This document shows, piece after piece, positions 1 to 8,757 of a stretch of 64,000 nucleotides of DNA. Below the pieces are notes generated by a model. That model was not told the origin of the DNA. It saw only the letters and a list, made by a program, of their open reading frames with translations, and searched no databases. A program made the position numbers and the translations under genes. The DNA is from Vibrio splendidus 12E03 (GTDB lineage Bacteria; Pseudomonadota; Gammaproteobacteria; Enterobacterales; Vibrionaceae): positions 1 to 64,000 of the forward strand of contig NZ_AJZD02000268.1 of NCBI RefSeq assembly GCF_000272105.2, written 5' to 3'. How positions within the stretch are numbered: position 1 is the first letter of the stretch; every line of letters begins with the position of its first letter.

Positions 1-194
1 ACAGCACTTCATACGACTTCAGGTCGCACGAACAAAGCCGTGTCAGGAGCTTGATGTCGTCTTTGTTTTTATCTCTACGCAGGTTTTGATATTAACAACT
101 TTTGATACGAGTACTGACGTAGCAAACAGCAAAAAGCCGCAGGCCTTGAAAGGTATGCGGCTTTTTGGGTTCTATGACCAACCTAGGTATGCAG
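1..194. other. Left edge, no gene identified
   Basis: No frame shows a recognisable protein. One plus-strand frame stays open from base 2 to about 220, but it runs through the terminator hairpin at 131-166 and has no family signature, so I do not call it. A short frame ending in TGA at 52-54 could be the tail of an upstream gene, but this cannot be judged from 17 codons. Confidence 0.4.
131..166 (-). terminator. Intrinsic terminator of the DUF3541-type gene
   Basis: An inverted repeat AAAAAGCCGCA / TGCGGCTTTTT lies just beyond the stop of the minus-strand gene at 195. The T-run on both arms means it could work in both directions. Confidence 0.75.
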
Positions 195-1343
195 CTAGTT
201 CTTCGGTGGTTGGTTTTTAATAAGTCCGTAAGGGATGTTAGTAAACACCTTAGGGTTGCCTTCATAGGTCGGCGCTTCATTCACTTGCTGCCAATCGAGT
301 AGCATGATTGCTAACACGTTGCGGTGTTCACCGTACTCAAGATCAAAATCGCCAGCAATTGAAGGGATCATGCCTTGTTTCTCATCGATAGATGCTTGAA
401 TCGCGAGTCGAGTTTTCTTTACTACTGGCTCATCTTCTAAACCTGCCAATAAGAAGGTTAATCCAACCTCGGCGATCACATCTTCTTTCGCTCGAAGCAG
501 AATCGTATCGATATTTTCTCTGAAGTAATCGTAGATCCATTGATGATCTTGTTCGCTTACTTGATGCTGATAGTATTCGGAATCGCCAAAGATGACGTGT
601 GTCATACCATAGATCTTGTTGCCGAATTGCTGGCTTGAGAGCTTTTTATCTTTATCGTCTGGGTACGCTTTCTTGAAGGTATCGACGAACTCATCAACGA
701 CATCCTGTTCACCTAGCTGGCGCAGCCAATATACCTGATTAGCTAATTGAGCCGCCCACGCTTTCACCATGTCTTCATTAGTCACGTATCGTGAGAAATC
801 ATAGCGACGAATGATTTCGCGCAGCTTGGCATCGTTTTTGTGCTCTAAACCGTACTCATTGGCACGCGCCATAGAGCCAAGAAGATCAACGCCAAGGTAG
901 AGGTATTCTGGCATGTGCTTGGTGATGTTGTAGCGTCGAACACTGCGCTCATCGCTATCGCCAACATAAGATGCAACGCGCTTTTCTGAGTAGAGCACGA
1001 TTTGTTCCATGGTTTGAACGTCATTCGACAGGGTGTTGAGCTTGCTCGCCACTCGTGCCATGTCACTCCATACCGCAGCAGAATACTTATCATCTAATGT
1101 CTGGCGATACATGCGTAGTCCGTAGTGACCCTCTTTGAATGCAGGCAGGGTGTAAAGTTGGCTTTCGTAGGTAGCGCGAATGAGGTCAGCTGATTGCTTG
1201 AAAGATTGTTCTTGAGAATTGAGCGAATCGGCTTGGGATTGAATACTCGATACATTTGTCGCCAGAGCGTTCTCTTGTGCGTGAACAGCGACCGTAATTG
1301 AGGCCGATAGTAATGTGCACAGTGTAATCGTTTTTAGCTTCAT
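195..1343 (-). CDS. Secreted DUF3541-type protein
   Basis: A 382-residue protein. I place the start at the ATG at 1343, because the longer frame opens only with TTG at 1358 and the ATG version begins with a clean signal peptide (basic MKLK, hydrophobic core, cleavage likely after VHA near residue 21). The mature part is soluble, rich in helix-forming and charged residues, and has no transmembrane segment, so it is probably periplasmic. It resembles the Vibrio family annotated as DUF3541, which has no assigned function; that family call is from memory. It stands alone, with a terminator downstream and a divergent diguanylate cyclase upstream. No Shine-Dalgarno is obvious before the ATG. Confidence 0.7.
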   Translation of the reverse strand: MKLKTITLCTLLSASITVAVHAQENALATNVSSIQSQADSLNSQEQSFKQSADLIRATYESQLYTLPAFKEGHYGLRMYRQTLDDKYSAAVWSDMARVASKLNTLSNDVQTMEQIVLYSEKRVASYVGDSDERSVRRYNITKHMPEYLYLGVDLLGSMARANEYGLEHKNDAKLREIIRRYDFSRYVTNEDMVKAWAAQLANQVYWLRQLGEQDVVDEFVDTFKKAYPDDKDKKLSSQQFGNKIYGMTHVIFGDSEYYQHQVSEQDHQWIYDYFRENIDTILLRAKEDVIAEVGLTFLLAGLEDEPVVKKTRLAIQASIDEKQGMIPSIAGDFDLEYGEHRNVLAIMLLDWQQVNEAPTYEGNPKVFTNIPYGLIKNQPPKN

Positions 1344-1626
1344 GTCGTGAGGTACCAAGCTGATTAATAGTCTATGTAAAATAACATCGATGAATCCTTT
1401 AATGTAAGGTTTGAGTCAATACAATGTAAGCTTTATAGGGTTTACTAACCCTTTTTGATTAAGTAATTAGTATAGTTAACAGGCCTGAAGTGATGAATGG
1501 CACAATATTTGATAGATAGTAGACGTTAGTATAGATTTTTAGTGACTTAGCGGCATACTGGAGCAATACGCCAGAAATGAGCCGTTATAAGGCAGTATAT
1601 AGAACAAAAGTGTTAGAGGTTCGTAA

Positions 1627-2982
1627 ATGCCAAGTGGTTCTAGCAAGCAGTGGTCTGCCAAAATAGTATCTGTTCTTTTTTTCCTTACGATAGTAGGCGC
1701 GATTGAGTTTTTTCACGCCAAGCAATTAACTTTTCTTAAAAACGAATCGTATTCAGAGGCAAAAAAGCAACTATCCATTATTCGTTCTCGGATTGAAGTC
1801 GCGATCGTGTCGGATATGTATATCCTCAATAATTTCTCGACTTTAGTGACCATTAACCCTGATGGTGAAGTGAAAAACTGGGACAAGATTGCTGAGAATA
1901 TCATTCAAGATGGCTTCCATATTCGACTTATCGCACTCGCCAAAGACGACATTCTAAATTTTGTTTACCCTCTGGAAGGTAATGAGCAGGTCCTAGGTAT
2001 TAATTATCGCGATCACCCAAACCAATGGGAGTCTGTAGAGATAGCTCGTAATCTTGGCAATACGTTTATTGCGGGTCCCTTTGAGCTGTTTCAAGGAGGG
2101 CAAGCTCTTATTACACGTACTCCGATCTTCCGAGATCCGCCTTTCAATCAAGATTACTGGGGTGTATCCAGCGCTGCTATTGGCTTAGACGAGCTGTTTG
2201 AAGATGTCGGAATCGGGAAGATCGAGAACAAGTATCAACTTGCGATACGTGGTAAAAACAGTTCAGGTAAAGATGGCGCTGTCTTTTATGGTACTCAGGA
2301 TGTGTTCGATAATGCGTTTGCCACCGAACAGGTAAGTTTCCCATATGGTGGTTGGTACCTTGCTCTTTCTGGTAACGAACATGTATTAATGGATGAACCT
2401 TGGTACCGAATCCAAGCGGTAAGGCTAGTAGGTTATTCCATAATGATAGTGCTGGCGTTTGCCTTCTTTACTATTTATCGCCTGTACCGCATTGCAGATA
2501 GCCGCTCAATGCATGATGAGCTAACGATGTTACCGAATCGTCGATACTTCATGTATAGCCTCAAGCAGGCCTTTAAAACTACTCAAAAACAGCGATCGAG
2601 AACGTTTGCCGTTGTAAATATCGACCTCGATGGGTTTAAAGCGATCAATGACACTTATGGTCATGCAGCTGGCGATCAGGTATTGATCGAGTGTGCAAAC
2701 CGAATTAGGAGTGAACTACGAGTTTCAGATATCGTCGCAAGGATAGGCGGTGATGAGTTCTTAGTTTTATTGCCACGCATCATTGATGATCAACACGTAT
2801 CGTCGATCGTGACTAAACTACGAAAGGCGATGTGCGCGGCGCCAGTTGTTTACGAGGCGCACTCTATTTATCTTCGAATTAGTGTTGGTTGGGTTATTCA
2901 TAATAACAACTACAATGATGTCGATGCGCTCTTGAAAGCGGCTGATGAAAAAATGTACGAACAGAAGCGTCAAGTTATCTAG
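1627..2982 (+). CDS. Membrane CHASE-GGDEF diguanylate cyclase
   Basis: A 451-residue sensor enzyme predicted to make cyclic di-GMP from two GTP. Order: transmembrane helix about 12-30, a periplasmic sensory region 31-260 with CHASE-like features (VYPLEGNEQVLGINY, then ALITRTPIF), a second helix about 271-289, and a GGDEF domain from about residue 297. The active-site motif is a canonical GGDEF at 374-378. An intact inhibitory I-site RVSD sits at 365-368, five residues upstream, so product inhibition is expected. An AGAGG ribosome site precedes the ATG. No phosphodiesterase (EAL) domain is present. The ligand sensed by the CHASE region is unknown. Confidence 0.9.
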   Translation: MPSGSSKQWSAKIVSVLFFLTIVGAIEFFHAKQLTFLKNESYSEAKKQLSIIRSRIEVAIVSDMYILNNFSTLVTINPDGEVKNWDKIAENIIQDGFHIRLIALAKDDILNFVYPLEGNEQVLGINYRDHPNQWESVEIARNLGNTFIAGPFELFQGGQALITRTPIFRDPPFNQDYWGVSSAAIGLDELFEDVGIGKIENKYQLAIRGKNSSGKDGAVFYGTQDVFDNAFATEQVSFPYGGWYLALSGNEHVLMDEPWYRIQAVRLVGYSIMIVLAFAFFTIYRLYRIADSRSMHDELTMLPNRRYFMYSLKQAFKTTQKQRSRTFAVVNIDLDGFKAINDTYGHAAGDQVLIECANRIRSELRVSDIVARIGGDEFLVLLPRIIDDQHVSSIVTKLRKAMCAAPVVYEAHSIYLRISVGWVIHNNNYNDVDALLKAADEKMYEQKRQVI

Positions 2983-3070
2983 GTTGAATTTGAGCTGCGA
3001 TTAGAATTTAGTTGCTGAATGTGGGGAAAAGCCTCAGAATACCGCGCTTTGCTCCGTATCAATGTATTTG

Positions 3071-3114
3071 ATGAGCAAAAGCTGAAGCAACGCATTTTTT
3101 AACGCGTTGCTCAT
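3071..3114 (+). promoter_or_regulatory. Two competing hairpins in the rhlE leader
   Basis: The segment GCGTTGCTCAT at 3104-3114 can pair with either of two upstream segments. AGCAACGC at 3086-3093 pairs with GCGTTGCT (3104-3111). ATGAGCAA at 3071-3078 pairs with TTGCTCAT (3107-3114). The pairings share bases and exclude each other. The element ends 31 bases before the rhlE start codon. The first hairpin has no long U-run after it, so it is not a standard terminator. A regulatory role is inference. Confidence 0.45.
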
Positions 3115-3145
3115 ACTAAATGTTATTCAACTGAGAAAATAATCT

Positions 3146-4774
3146 ATGAGTTTTACCTCCCTTGGCCTTTCTGAACCGATCCTTAAAGCTATTGAAGCAC
3201 AAGGTTACGATAAGCCATCACCAATACAAGAGAAAGCCGTACCAGCTGTCCTAACGGGCAAAGATGTGATGGCCGCTGCTCAAACAGGTACAGGTAAAAC
3301 TGCAGGCTTCACGCTACCTATTCTTGAAATGTTATCAAAAGGCCCTCGTGTACGTCAGAACCAAGTTCGTGCGCTAGTGTTAACGCCAACTCGTGAGCTT
3401 GCTGCGCAAGTAAATGGCAGCGTAGTGAAGTACGGTATTAACTTACCGCTTACCTCTACGGTTGTGTTTGGTGGTGTGAAGATTAACCCTCAGATGCAAA
3501 AACTGCGTAAAGGTAGTGATGTACTGGTGGCGACACCGGGTCGTCTACTTGACCTATATAACCAAAATGCCGTGCGTTTTGACCAACTAGAAATCCTAGT
3601 GCTAGATGAAGCTGACCGCATGCTAGACATGGGCTTCATCCGTGACATCCGTAAGATCTTGGCTTTCTTACCTAAGAAGCGTCAGAACCTACTGTTCTCA
3701 GCGACGTTCTCTGATGATATTCGCAGCTTAGCGAAAGGCTTAGTTAACAATCCTGTTGAGATTTCAGTAAGCCCTGCAAACTCAACGGCAAAAACCGTTG
3801 AGCAAAGCATCTACCCAGTAGACAAAAAGAAAAAGAGCGCAATGCTAGCGAAGCTAATCAAAGATAACGATTGGCGACAAGTGTTGGTGTTCAGCAAGAC
3901 GAAACACGGCGCGAATAAGCTTGCTCGCTTCCTTGAAGAACAAGACATCACTGCTGCTCCTATTCATGGTAACAAGAGCCAAGGTGCACGTACTAAAGCC
4001 TTAGAGAACTTTAAAACGGGTAAGGTACGAGTACTTGTTGCAACTGATATCGCTGCTCGTGGTATCGATATCCCACAACTGCCCCAAGTAGTTAACTTCG
4101 ATCTTCCGCATGTATCAGAAGACTATGTACACCGTATCGGTCGTACTGGCCGCGCTGGTGAAGTAGGTAAAGCGATTTCACTGGTTTGTGCTGATGAAGT
4201 GGGCGAGTTGTTCGGTATTGAACGTCTTATTCAACAAGTACTAGAGCGTCGCGAGCTTGAAGGCTTCTCGCCAGTAAACAAGCTACTAGAATCTCGTTTA
4301 GATACACGTCCAATCAAGCCTAAGAAGCCGAAAAAAGCAAAACAGCCACGTGAGCATGCTGATGGTCAACGCTCTGGTGATAACGCTCGTGGACACAAGC
4401 CAGCAGGTAAGAATAAGCGCCATGTAGCAGGTAATGGCTCAGCGCCAAAACGTAAGCCAACGTCTGGAAAGAAGCCTACTGAAAACAATTCAGCCGCGAC
4501 TGGTGAAGATAAATCAGTAAGAAACAACGGTAGTAACTTTAAACGCGGTAATGCGGGCAATAAACCTGCTGCAAATAACGCGGGTTCTCAGAACACTCTG
4601 AGCAAGCCAAGCGGTGCGGGTAAATCCAACGGTACAGGTAAGCCAAACAACGCAGGTAAGCCTAAGAAGTCTGGTTACGGTGGTAGCTACGGTCCGAGCA
4701 AGTCGTCAAATAAGCCGACAGGCAACAAACCGTCACCGTCTAGAAGCCGCTCTAAGCCAGCTCCTCAGAAGTAG
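3146..4774 (+). CDS. rhlE: DEAD-box RNA helicase RhlE
   Basis: A 542-residue ATP-dependent RNA helicase, probably acting in ribosome assembly, mRNA decay or cold adaptation. All helicase motifs are visible: a Q motif near residues 8-28, Walker A AQTGTGKT at 45-52, PTRELA, TPGR, DEAD at 154-157, SAT, and HRIGRTGR in the second RecA domain. The order and the early motif positions match the RhlE branch. After about residue 375 comes a low-complexity tail rich in Lys, Asn, Gly and Ser, typical of the RNA-binding tails of this subfamily and longer than in E. coli RhlE. It is a single gene with its own terminator and a leader containing alternative hairpins. Confidence 0.93.
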   Translation: MSFTSLGLSEPILKAIEAQGYDKPSPIQEKAVPAVLTGKDVMAAAQTGTGKTAGFTLPILEMLSKGPRVRQNQVRALVLTPTRELAAQVNGSVVKYGINLPLTSTVVFGGVKINPQMQKLRKGSDVLVATPGRLLDLYNQNAVRFDQLEILVLDEADRMLDMGFIRDIRKILAFLPKKRQNLLFSATFSDDIRSLAKGLVNNPVEISVSPANSTAKTVEQSIYPVDKKKKSAMLAKLIKDNDWRQVLVFSKTKHGANKLARFLEEQDITAAPIHGNKSQGARTKALENFKTGKVRVLVATDIAARGIDIPQLPQVVNFDLPHVSEDYVHRIGRTGRAGEVGKAISLVCADEVGELFGIERLIQQVLERRELEGFSPVNKLLESRLDTRPIKPKKPKKAKQPREHADGQRSGDNARGHKPAGKNKRHVAGNGSAPKRKPTSGKKPTENNSAATGEDKSVRNNGSNFKRGNAGNKPAANNAGSQNTLSKPSGAGKSNGTGKPNNAGKPKKSGYGGSYGPSKSSNKPTGNKPSPSRSRSKPAPQK

Positions 4775-4869
4775 AGTCTCTTAGATAGATCATAAAGGTC
4801 CAATAACGAGAGTACTTTTTAGGAGAGTTCTCGTTGATTCGGGACTTTCTGCTATCTAACTCAAATAAG

Positions 4870-4903
4870 CGCGAATATTGAATTTCAATGTTCGCGTTTT
4901 TTT
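4870..4903 (+). terminator. rhlE intrinsic terminator
   Basis: CGCGAATATTGA pairs with TCAATGTTCGCG (one G-T wobble) and is followed by seven T residues. A second inverted repeat, AACGAGA / TCTCGTT, lies just upstream at 4805-4835. Confidence 0.85.
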
Positions 4904-5046
4904 ATGGGCGTTGATTTGTAACTCAGGAGAGGTTTATTGCTGTTTAAAGTGATTGAACCTAAGGGAAGTACGGCATTTTGGGAAAGAGAAATGAATCTTT
5001 AAGGATTTATTAATAACAACATAATCACTAGCGTTTTTGTTGAATT

Positions 5047-5072
5047 TTGCAATTTGCAATTTCAGTTTGCAA
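5047..5072 (+). promoter_or_regulatory. LuxO sites upstream of Qrr copy A
   Basis: TTGCAATTTGCAA at 5047-5059 fits the LuxO enhancer pattern TTGCA-N3-TGCAA exactly. TTTCAGTTTGCAA at 5060-5072 fits with one mismatch. They lie about 76-100 bases upstream of the sigma-54 promoter, a normal enhancer distance. Confidence 0.85.
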
Positions 5073-5134
5073 AACAAATAAGCATTTACGAACAATACGT
5101 GTCCAGATGCGTAGTAAATACGTGTTTTAAAAGT

Positions 5135-5149
5135 TGGCACGCATACTGC
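5135..5149 (+). promoter_or_regulatory. Sigma-54 promoter of Qrr copy A
   Basis: TGGCACGCATACTGC has GG at 5136-5137 and GC at 5148-5149 with exactly ten bases between, the -24/-12 spacing required by sigma-54. Counting from the -12 base gives a start at about 5161, the first base of the conserved RNA. Confidence 0.88.
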
Positions 5150-5160
5150 ATTAGTAATGG

Positions 5161-5269
5161 TGACCCTTCTTAAGCCGAGGGTCACCTAGCCAACTGACGT
5201 TGTTAGTGAACCTTTTTTGTTCACACAAAATATATGACCAATCACCCTTATTGTGATTGGTTTTTTTTT
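5161..5269 (+). ncRNA. qrr: Qrr quorum-regulatory small RNA, copy A
   Basis: A small RNA of about 109 nt made when LuxO~P and sigma-54 are active, that is at low cell density. It acts with Hfq on mRNAs such as the LuxR/HapR-type master regulator and aphA (family knowledge). Visible features are a first stem TGACCC / GGGTCA at 5161-5184, the hallmark single-stranded core CTAGCCAACTGACGTTGTTA from 5186, a second stem GTGAAC / GTTCAC (5206-5224), and a terminator CCAATCAC / GTGATTGG with nine T residues (5238-5269). The first 53 nt are identical to copy B at 12521-12630. I cannot assign a Qrr number. An 83-residue frame on the opposite strand is a chance ORF. Confidence 0.93.
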
Positions 5270-5306
5270 GCCTGAATTTTAGGTTCTATTTTTTGTTATT
5301 ACTTCT

Positions 5307-6821
5307 TTACTCACCACACTTCGAATAACAGCTTGGTTGGCGAGGGCATTCTCCACCTCTGGAGCAGATAAGCCTTGCCTCTGTCTCTATCCCACGTTCA
5401 ATCCAATTTATATTTAGAATCTTGGCTATTGTCGTGAGATCTTTCTTGATGTTGCGCGGAATTGCCACAGAGCCACCATTGTTAACGCATGACGCTTTAA
5501 GCTGCTCTGCTATGTCTCTTGAATTACCGCCTTGAGCATCAATCGCAGGGTTGAGATCTATACCAGCACACAGCACACGATTGTTACCCGCAGGATCTGT
5601 CATATTGATGGATTCACAGCAGTAGATTCTTGGCTCATCACCCACGTTCAAAATGGAGATTTGAGCCGAGCTTCCCGCTCGAGGTTCTGATAATCGACGG
5701 AACACAGCCCAATGTTGACATGGGTCAGCGACCGTTCTCATATTTCCCCAAGGCAGTGGAATCCCGTTTCCGCGATATACCGCCTTGAGTTTCCCCGGCC
5801 CATAAGCATCAAAGTAGTGCCAGTGAGGGTAGGGCGATACTACAGTCATTCGACGCATCGCAACAGAGGGGGAAACCCCTGCTCTTTTGTGAACGTCGAT
5901 TTCGTAACCAGTGCGGTCGAGTAGCTGTCTAAACGGAACTTTCGGACACAGAAGTGCGCCAGCAAAGAAGCTAGATTCAAAGTCTCGCCATGCTTGAAGA
6001 ATATCTTGGGAGTTGAGCTGTGAAGATCCCGATACCTGGTTGTCGTCCCACGTGTTGTTGTTACCGACCGACAACACACTCTTTAGACCTTCTTTGCTGT
6101 GCAGAATGCAATGACCGATATAAACCGAAAGGTCGTATTTCAGACGAGTTGGATACTCTTTAAGAATCTCGTTTAAGAAGATTGTACCGGGAGGCTCAAA
6201 GAAGGAGGTCACTAACTGCTTAGCGTTAATTCCGAGCTCATCGACGACGTCTTGCGGCGTTCGCGTTACCCAGCGGATGTTGATTCCTAGGCTTCTAGCG
6301 ATGTCTATCAGGTCTTCGACGCTGAGGTTAAGACGTTTTAAGCCGACTTCCTCCGCAGCGCGCTCAAGGTCAGGGAAGTGGTTCTGATTGCTCTCTTGGT
6401 GTGCTCGAATCAAGAGGTGAGCAAACTGGCGGCCTGAAATGCCCGTTTGTGACAGCATCTCAGGAATCGCAATTTGCAGGATGTCGTTGGAGAAAAGGAA
6501 GCTTGGCTCGAGTGCCATGCCACTTATCCCACCACGATTCCCTTTATCAGGAGCAATGGCTTGTTGTTCAGATTCGTCATCGAGGAACCACGTCGGATTC
6601 TTCTGAAAGACCTGTGCAATCACTTCCAGCATATCGATACTTGGAACTCGCTTTCCCCGTTCAATCATTGAAAGGTAAGAAACGGAAGGTGCATATTCTG
6701 GGTTGATCCTAATACAACGCGCAGACAGATCTTCCATCGTTAAATGGTTACGTTTTCTTAGGTTACGTATTTTCGTACCTAGGAAATGTGACTGACGAAC
6801 TAAACTTTTTGACAAGGCCAT
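5307..6821 (-). CDS. XRE/DUF3612 transcriptional regulator
   Basis: A protein of about 504 residues. The N-terminal 75 residues form an XRE-type helix-turn-helix (LTMEDLSARC ... SVSYLSMIERGKRVPS). The remainder resembles the DUF3612 / short-chain fatty-acyl regulator (ScfR, DUF2083) architecture, whose relatives RamB and PrpR-like proteins control the glyoxylate shunt and acetate or propionate use. The C-terminus carries a cysteine cluster (CSRGGECPRQPSCYSKC) that could bind metal or sense redox. I start at ATG 6821; a GTG at 6836 is possible. Three 14-bp repeats overlap the start, so autoregulation is likely. It is divergent from the malate-synthase-like gene at 7006. Confidence 0.8.
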   Translation of the reverse strand: MALSKSLVRQSHFLGTKIRNLRKRNHLTMEDLSARCIRINPEYAPSVSYLSMIERGKRVPSIDMLEVIAQVFQKNPTWFLDDESEQQAIAPDKGNRGGISGMALEPSFLFSNDILQIAIPEMLSQTGISGRQFAHLLIRAHQESNQNHFPDLERAAEEVGLKRLNLSVEDLIDIARSLGINIRWVTRTPQDVVDELGINAKQLVTSFFEPPGTIFLNEILKEYPTRLKYDLSVYIGHCILHSKEGLKSVLSVGNNNTWDDNQVSGSSQLNSQDILQAWRDFESSFFAGALLCPKVPFRQLLDRTGYEIDVHKRAGVSPSVAMRRMTVVSPYPHWHYFDAYGPGKLKAVYRGNGIPLPWGNMRTVADPCQHWAVFRRLSEPRAGSSAQISILNVGDEPRIYCCESINMTDPAGNNRVLCAGIDLNPAIDAQGGNSRDIAEQLKASCVNNGGSVAIPRNIKKDLTTIAKILNINWIERGIETEARLICSRGGECPRQPSCYSKCGE

Positions 6822-6823
6822 AT

Positions 6824-6865
6824 TTGTAAAATTCACATTGTAAAATTTTTGTTGTGAAATTGTAT
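6824..6865. promoter_or_regulatory. Three 14-bp operator repeats
   Basis: TTGTAAAATT at 6824, TTGTAAAATT at 6838 and TTGTGAAATT at 6852 are in direct orientation with an exact 14-bp period. They lie over the start and promoter side of the DUF3612 regulator and within the shared intergenic region. They look like tandem operator sites read on one face of the helix. That the adjacent regulator binds them is inference. Confidence 0.7.
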
Positions 6866-7005
6866 GTAAAAAAGCGCTAATCTACAAACTAAGCAATTCA
6901 CAAAATGACAAATAAATTAAACGTTAGTTTGGAATAATTGCTCTAGGACACATTTTTGCTGTAGAAATCGGTGGTTATCACCGGACTGGTCAAGAGGGAA
7001 AGACT

Positions 7006-7605
7006 ATGAATATGCTTACATTCGATAAAACAGAAATCCAAAAACAATCAAAGCCATTTATCGCTGAAGCTGTCTTTGCCGTGGAGACAATCAGTGCAAA
7101 CCAACAAAATGAGAAACAAGTGAAAGCGAAGCAACTGCTTGACCGCCTGTTTCCTCTAGAGCATGGCTCGCATCAAGATGTGACGAGCTACGTAGTCGAT
7201 TACCGCCATATCATGGCTTACTTTAAAGATGGCCAGCACAGCGGTCTTAAGCACCCTAAGCACTTCGTGGCTTTTATGGGAGAGAAAAGTGACCCTGATT
7301 CAATCCTGTTCCGCGATGGTAGCGGCAGTCACCTAGAGGTGATGTTTGGTTGCCATAAAGGGACGGGATGCATTGAGCTAGTAGAGATTGATGATATCCA
7401 ACTGGAGTCGTGCACGACCTTTGGTCAATCTCCAGCTGAATCAACAAATACTACCTTACACCAAGAAACTATTGCTGCGATGCGACACTGGATCAGCCTA
7501 GTTAAAGGTGATGAAAAGGGTAAACCAAAGGCGTGTAGTGAAGATAAAGAATTTAGAGCAAAAAGTGGTGAGGACTACTGCCTTAATTACTGTTTCCAAA
7601 TTTAA
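7006..7605 (+). CDS. Stand-alone malate synthase G clasp-domain protein
   Basis: A 199-residue protein. Residues about 44-114 align well, from memory, with domain II of E. coli GlcB (malate synthase G): LLDRLFPLEHGSHQDV against FLDESLPLENGSYQDV, then HFVAFMGEKSDPDSILF against QFVGYRGDAAAPTCILL. The TIM-barrel domain that carries the catalytic Arg, Glu and Asp residues is entirely missing, so it cannot be a working malate synthase. The C-terminal 85 residues diverge and end YCLNYCFQI. A GAGGGA ribosome site precedes the ATG, and a strong terminator follows the gene. It is divergent from an ScfR-type regulator, a class that controls glyoxylate-shunt genes. A binding or regulatory role is inference. 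Confidence 0.72.
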   Translation: MNMLTFDKTEIQKQSKPFIAEAVFAVETISANQQNEKQVKAKQLLDRLFPLEHGSHQDVTSYVVDYRHIMAYFKDGQHSGLKHPKHFVAFMGEKSDPDSILFRDGSGSHLEVMFGCHKGTGCIELVEIDDIQLESCTTFGQSPAESTNTTLHQETIAAMRHWISLVKGDEKGKPKACSEDKEFRAKSGEDYCLNYCFQI

Positions 7606-7647
7606 AGCCGAGTCTTCAGCGCTCTGAATCAAGGGCACAATAAACTA

Positions 7648-7678
7648 AAAGCCCCAAAGGTAATGCCTTTGGGGCTTT
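7648..7678. terminator. Strong terminator
   Basis: AAAGCCCCAAAGG / CCTTTGGGGCTTT form a perfect 13-bp stem around a five-base loop. It serves the gene ending at 7605 and could also act on transcripts from the minus-strand cyclase. Confidence 0.88.
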
Positions 7679-7740
7679 CTAATTTCAATAAAGGTGAACC
7701 ACTCATAATCCGCTTAAATAGCCCAGACCAATGATGGTCC

Positions 7741-8757
7741 TTATAGAGGCATAACTCGATTACGGCCAAGTGTTTTGGCTTCGTAAAGCAGCCTATCGGC
7801 GCGTTCGATCAGCGATTGAGCTGATTCACCGGGTTCAAGTTCAGCGACACCAAACGATGCAGTGATACTGCCGACTTGTTGACCACTGCGGCGATCTTTG
7901 ATCGACAGCTTTTCTAGAGAGCGACGATTGGTATCAGCGAGTTGACGAGCAATACGCAAAGACTTGTTAGGCACAATCAGCGCGAACTCTTCACCACCAA
8001 ATCGATAGGCAGAAATACCTTCACGGCAACTTAACTTCAGCTTGCGAGCGATCCCTTTAAGCACCATATCGCCAAACAAGTGGCCATAGGTGTCGTTGAA
8101 ATTTTTAAAGTGGTCGATATCGAGAAGAATCAGACACAAAGATTGTTGTGCTTCACACAGGGTTTCTATGTCACGGTCGAAAGAGCGACGGTTATAGAGT
8201 GTGGTTGTACTATCGAAGAGCGCATCTTTCTGCACTTCTACCAATTGAGTTTTCAGCTTGGTGATCTCTGAGGTTGCAGAGTTTAGCTGAGAGTTTAAAA
8301 ACTGAGTAGAGTGACGAATATGACGGGATTCAGACACCAGCTGTCGAACTAAGGACATGACTTCATCAATAGATAGCCTTTCATTATCAACACGAGCCAA
8401 GTCCTCGAAGCTTTTATCGATCATGTCAGAAAAAGCGGAGGTGTCGGTCAGGGTGTCATTCATTGAATTGGAAACTTCAGAAACTAACAGTTCCAAATTA
8501 GCGCGAAGGTCATTGATATTGGTTTCGGATTTGCTGGCAACATAATTGTTGTATAGCTGCTCACCAACGGCAGGAGGACAAATACCATAGTGTTCTAAAA
8601 CACCATCCATGTCTTGAGTCAGCTGGGGAATAGCGTTATCGACATAGGTGTACCAAAGTGCGTAATTTGCAGGTGTCGTTGACACCCTGTTCTTCATCAT
8701 AAGAGGCACCGCTTTTTTTAGATTTGCGGTGGATTTCTGAAATTCGTCTTTGTTCAT
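7741..8757 (-). CDS. Soluble GGEEF diguanylate cyclase
   Basis: A 338-residue predicted cytoplasmic cyclic di-GMP synthase starting at ATG 8757 (MNKDEF); the longer frame has only extra upstream codons. Residues 1-170 are a helical sensory or dimerisation region (TPANYALWYTYVDNAIP) shared with a well-studied Vibrio cholerae cyclase group, I believe the VCA0956 type. The GGDEF domain has an active GGEEF at 254-258. The I-site position reads REGI at 245-248 where RxxD is expected, so product inhibition is probably lost. No membrane helix is seen. A 9-bp palindrome at 8881-8907 lies upstream and may be an operator. Confidence 0.9.
   Translation of the reverse strand: MNKDEFQKSTANLKKAVPLMMKNRVSTTPANYALWYTYVDNAIPQLTQDMDGVLEHYGICPPAVGEQLYNNYVASKSETNINDLRANLELLVSEVSNSMNDTLTDTSAFSDMIDKSFEDLARVDNERLSIDEVMSLVRQLVSESRHIRHSTQFLNSQLNSATSEITKLKTQLVEVQKDALFDSTTTLYNRRSFDRDIETLCEAQQSLCLILLDIDHFKNFNDTYGHLFGDMVLKGIARKLKLSCREGISAYRFGGEEFALIVPNKSLRIARQLADTNRRSLEKLSIKDRRSGQQVGSITASFGVAELEPGESAQSLIERADRLLYEAKTLGRNRVMPL

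Noticed and set aside
2..220. Open plus-strand frame at the left edge
   Set aside because: It runs through a terminator hairpin and shows no family pattern.
4934..5185. 83-codon ORF on the minus strand
   Set aside because: It overlaps the Qrr promoter, LuxO sites and RNA on the other strand and has no protein-family features.
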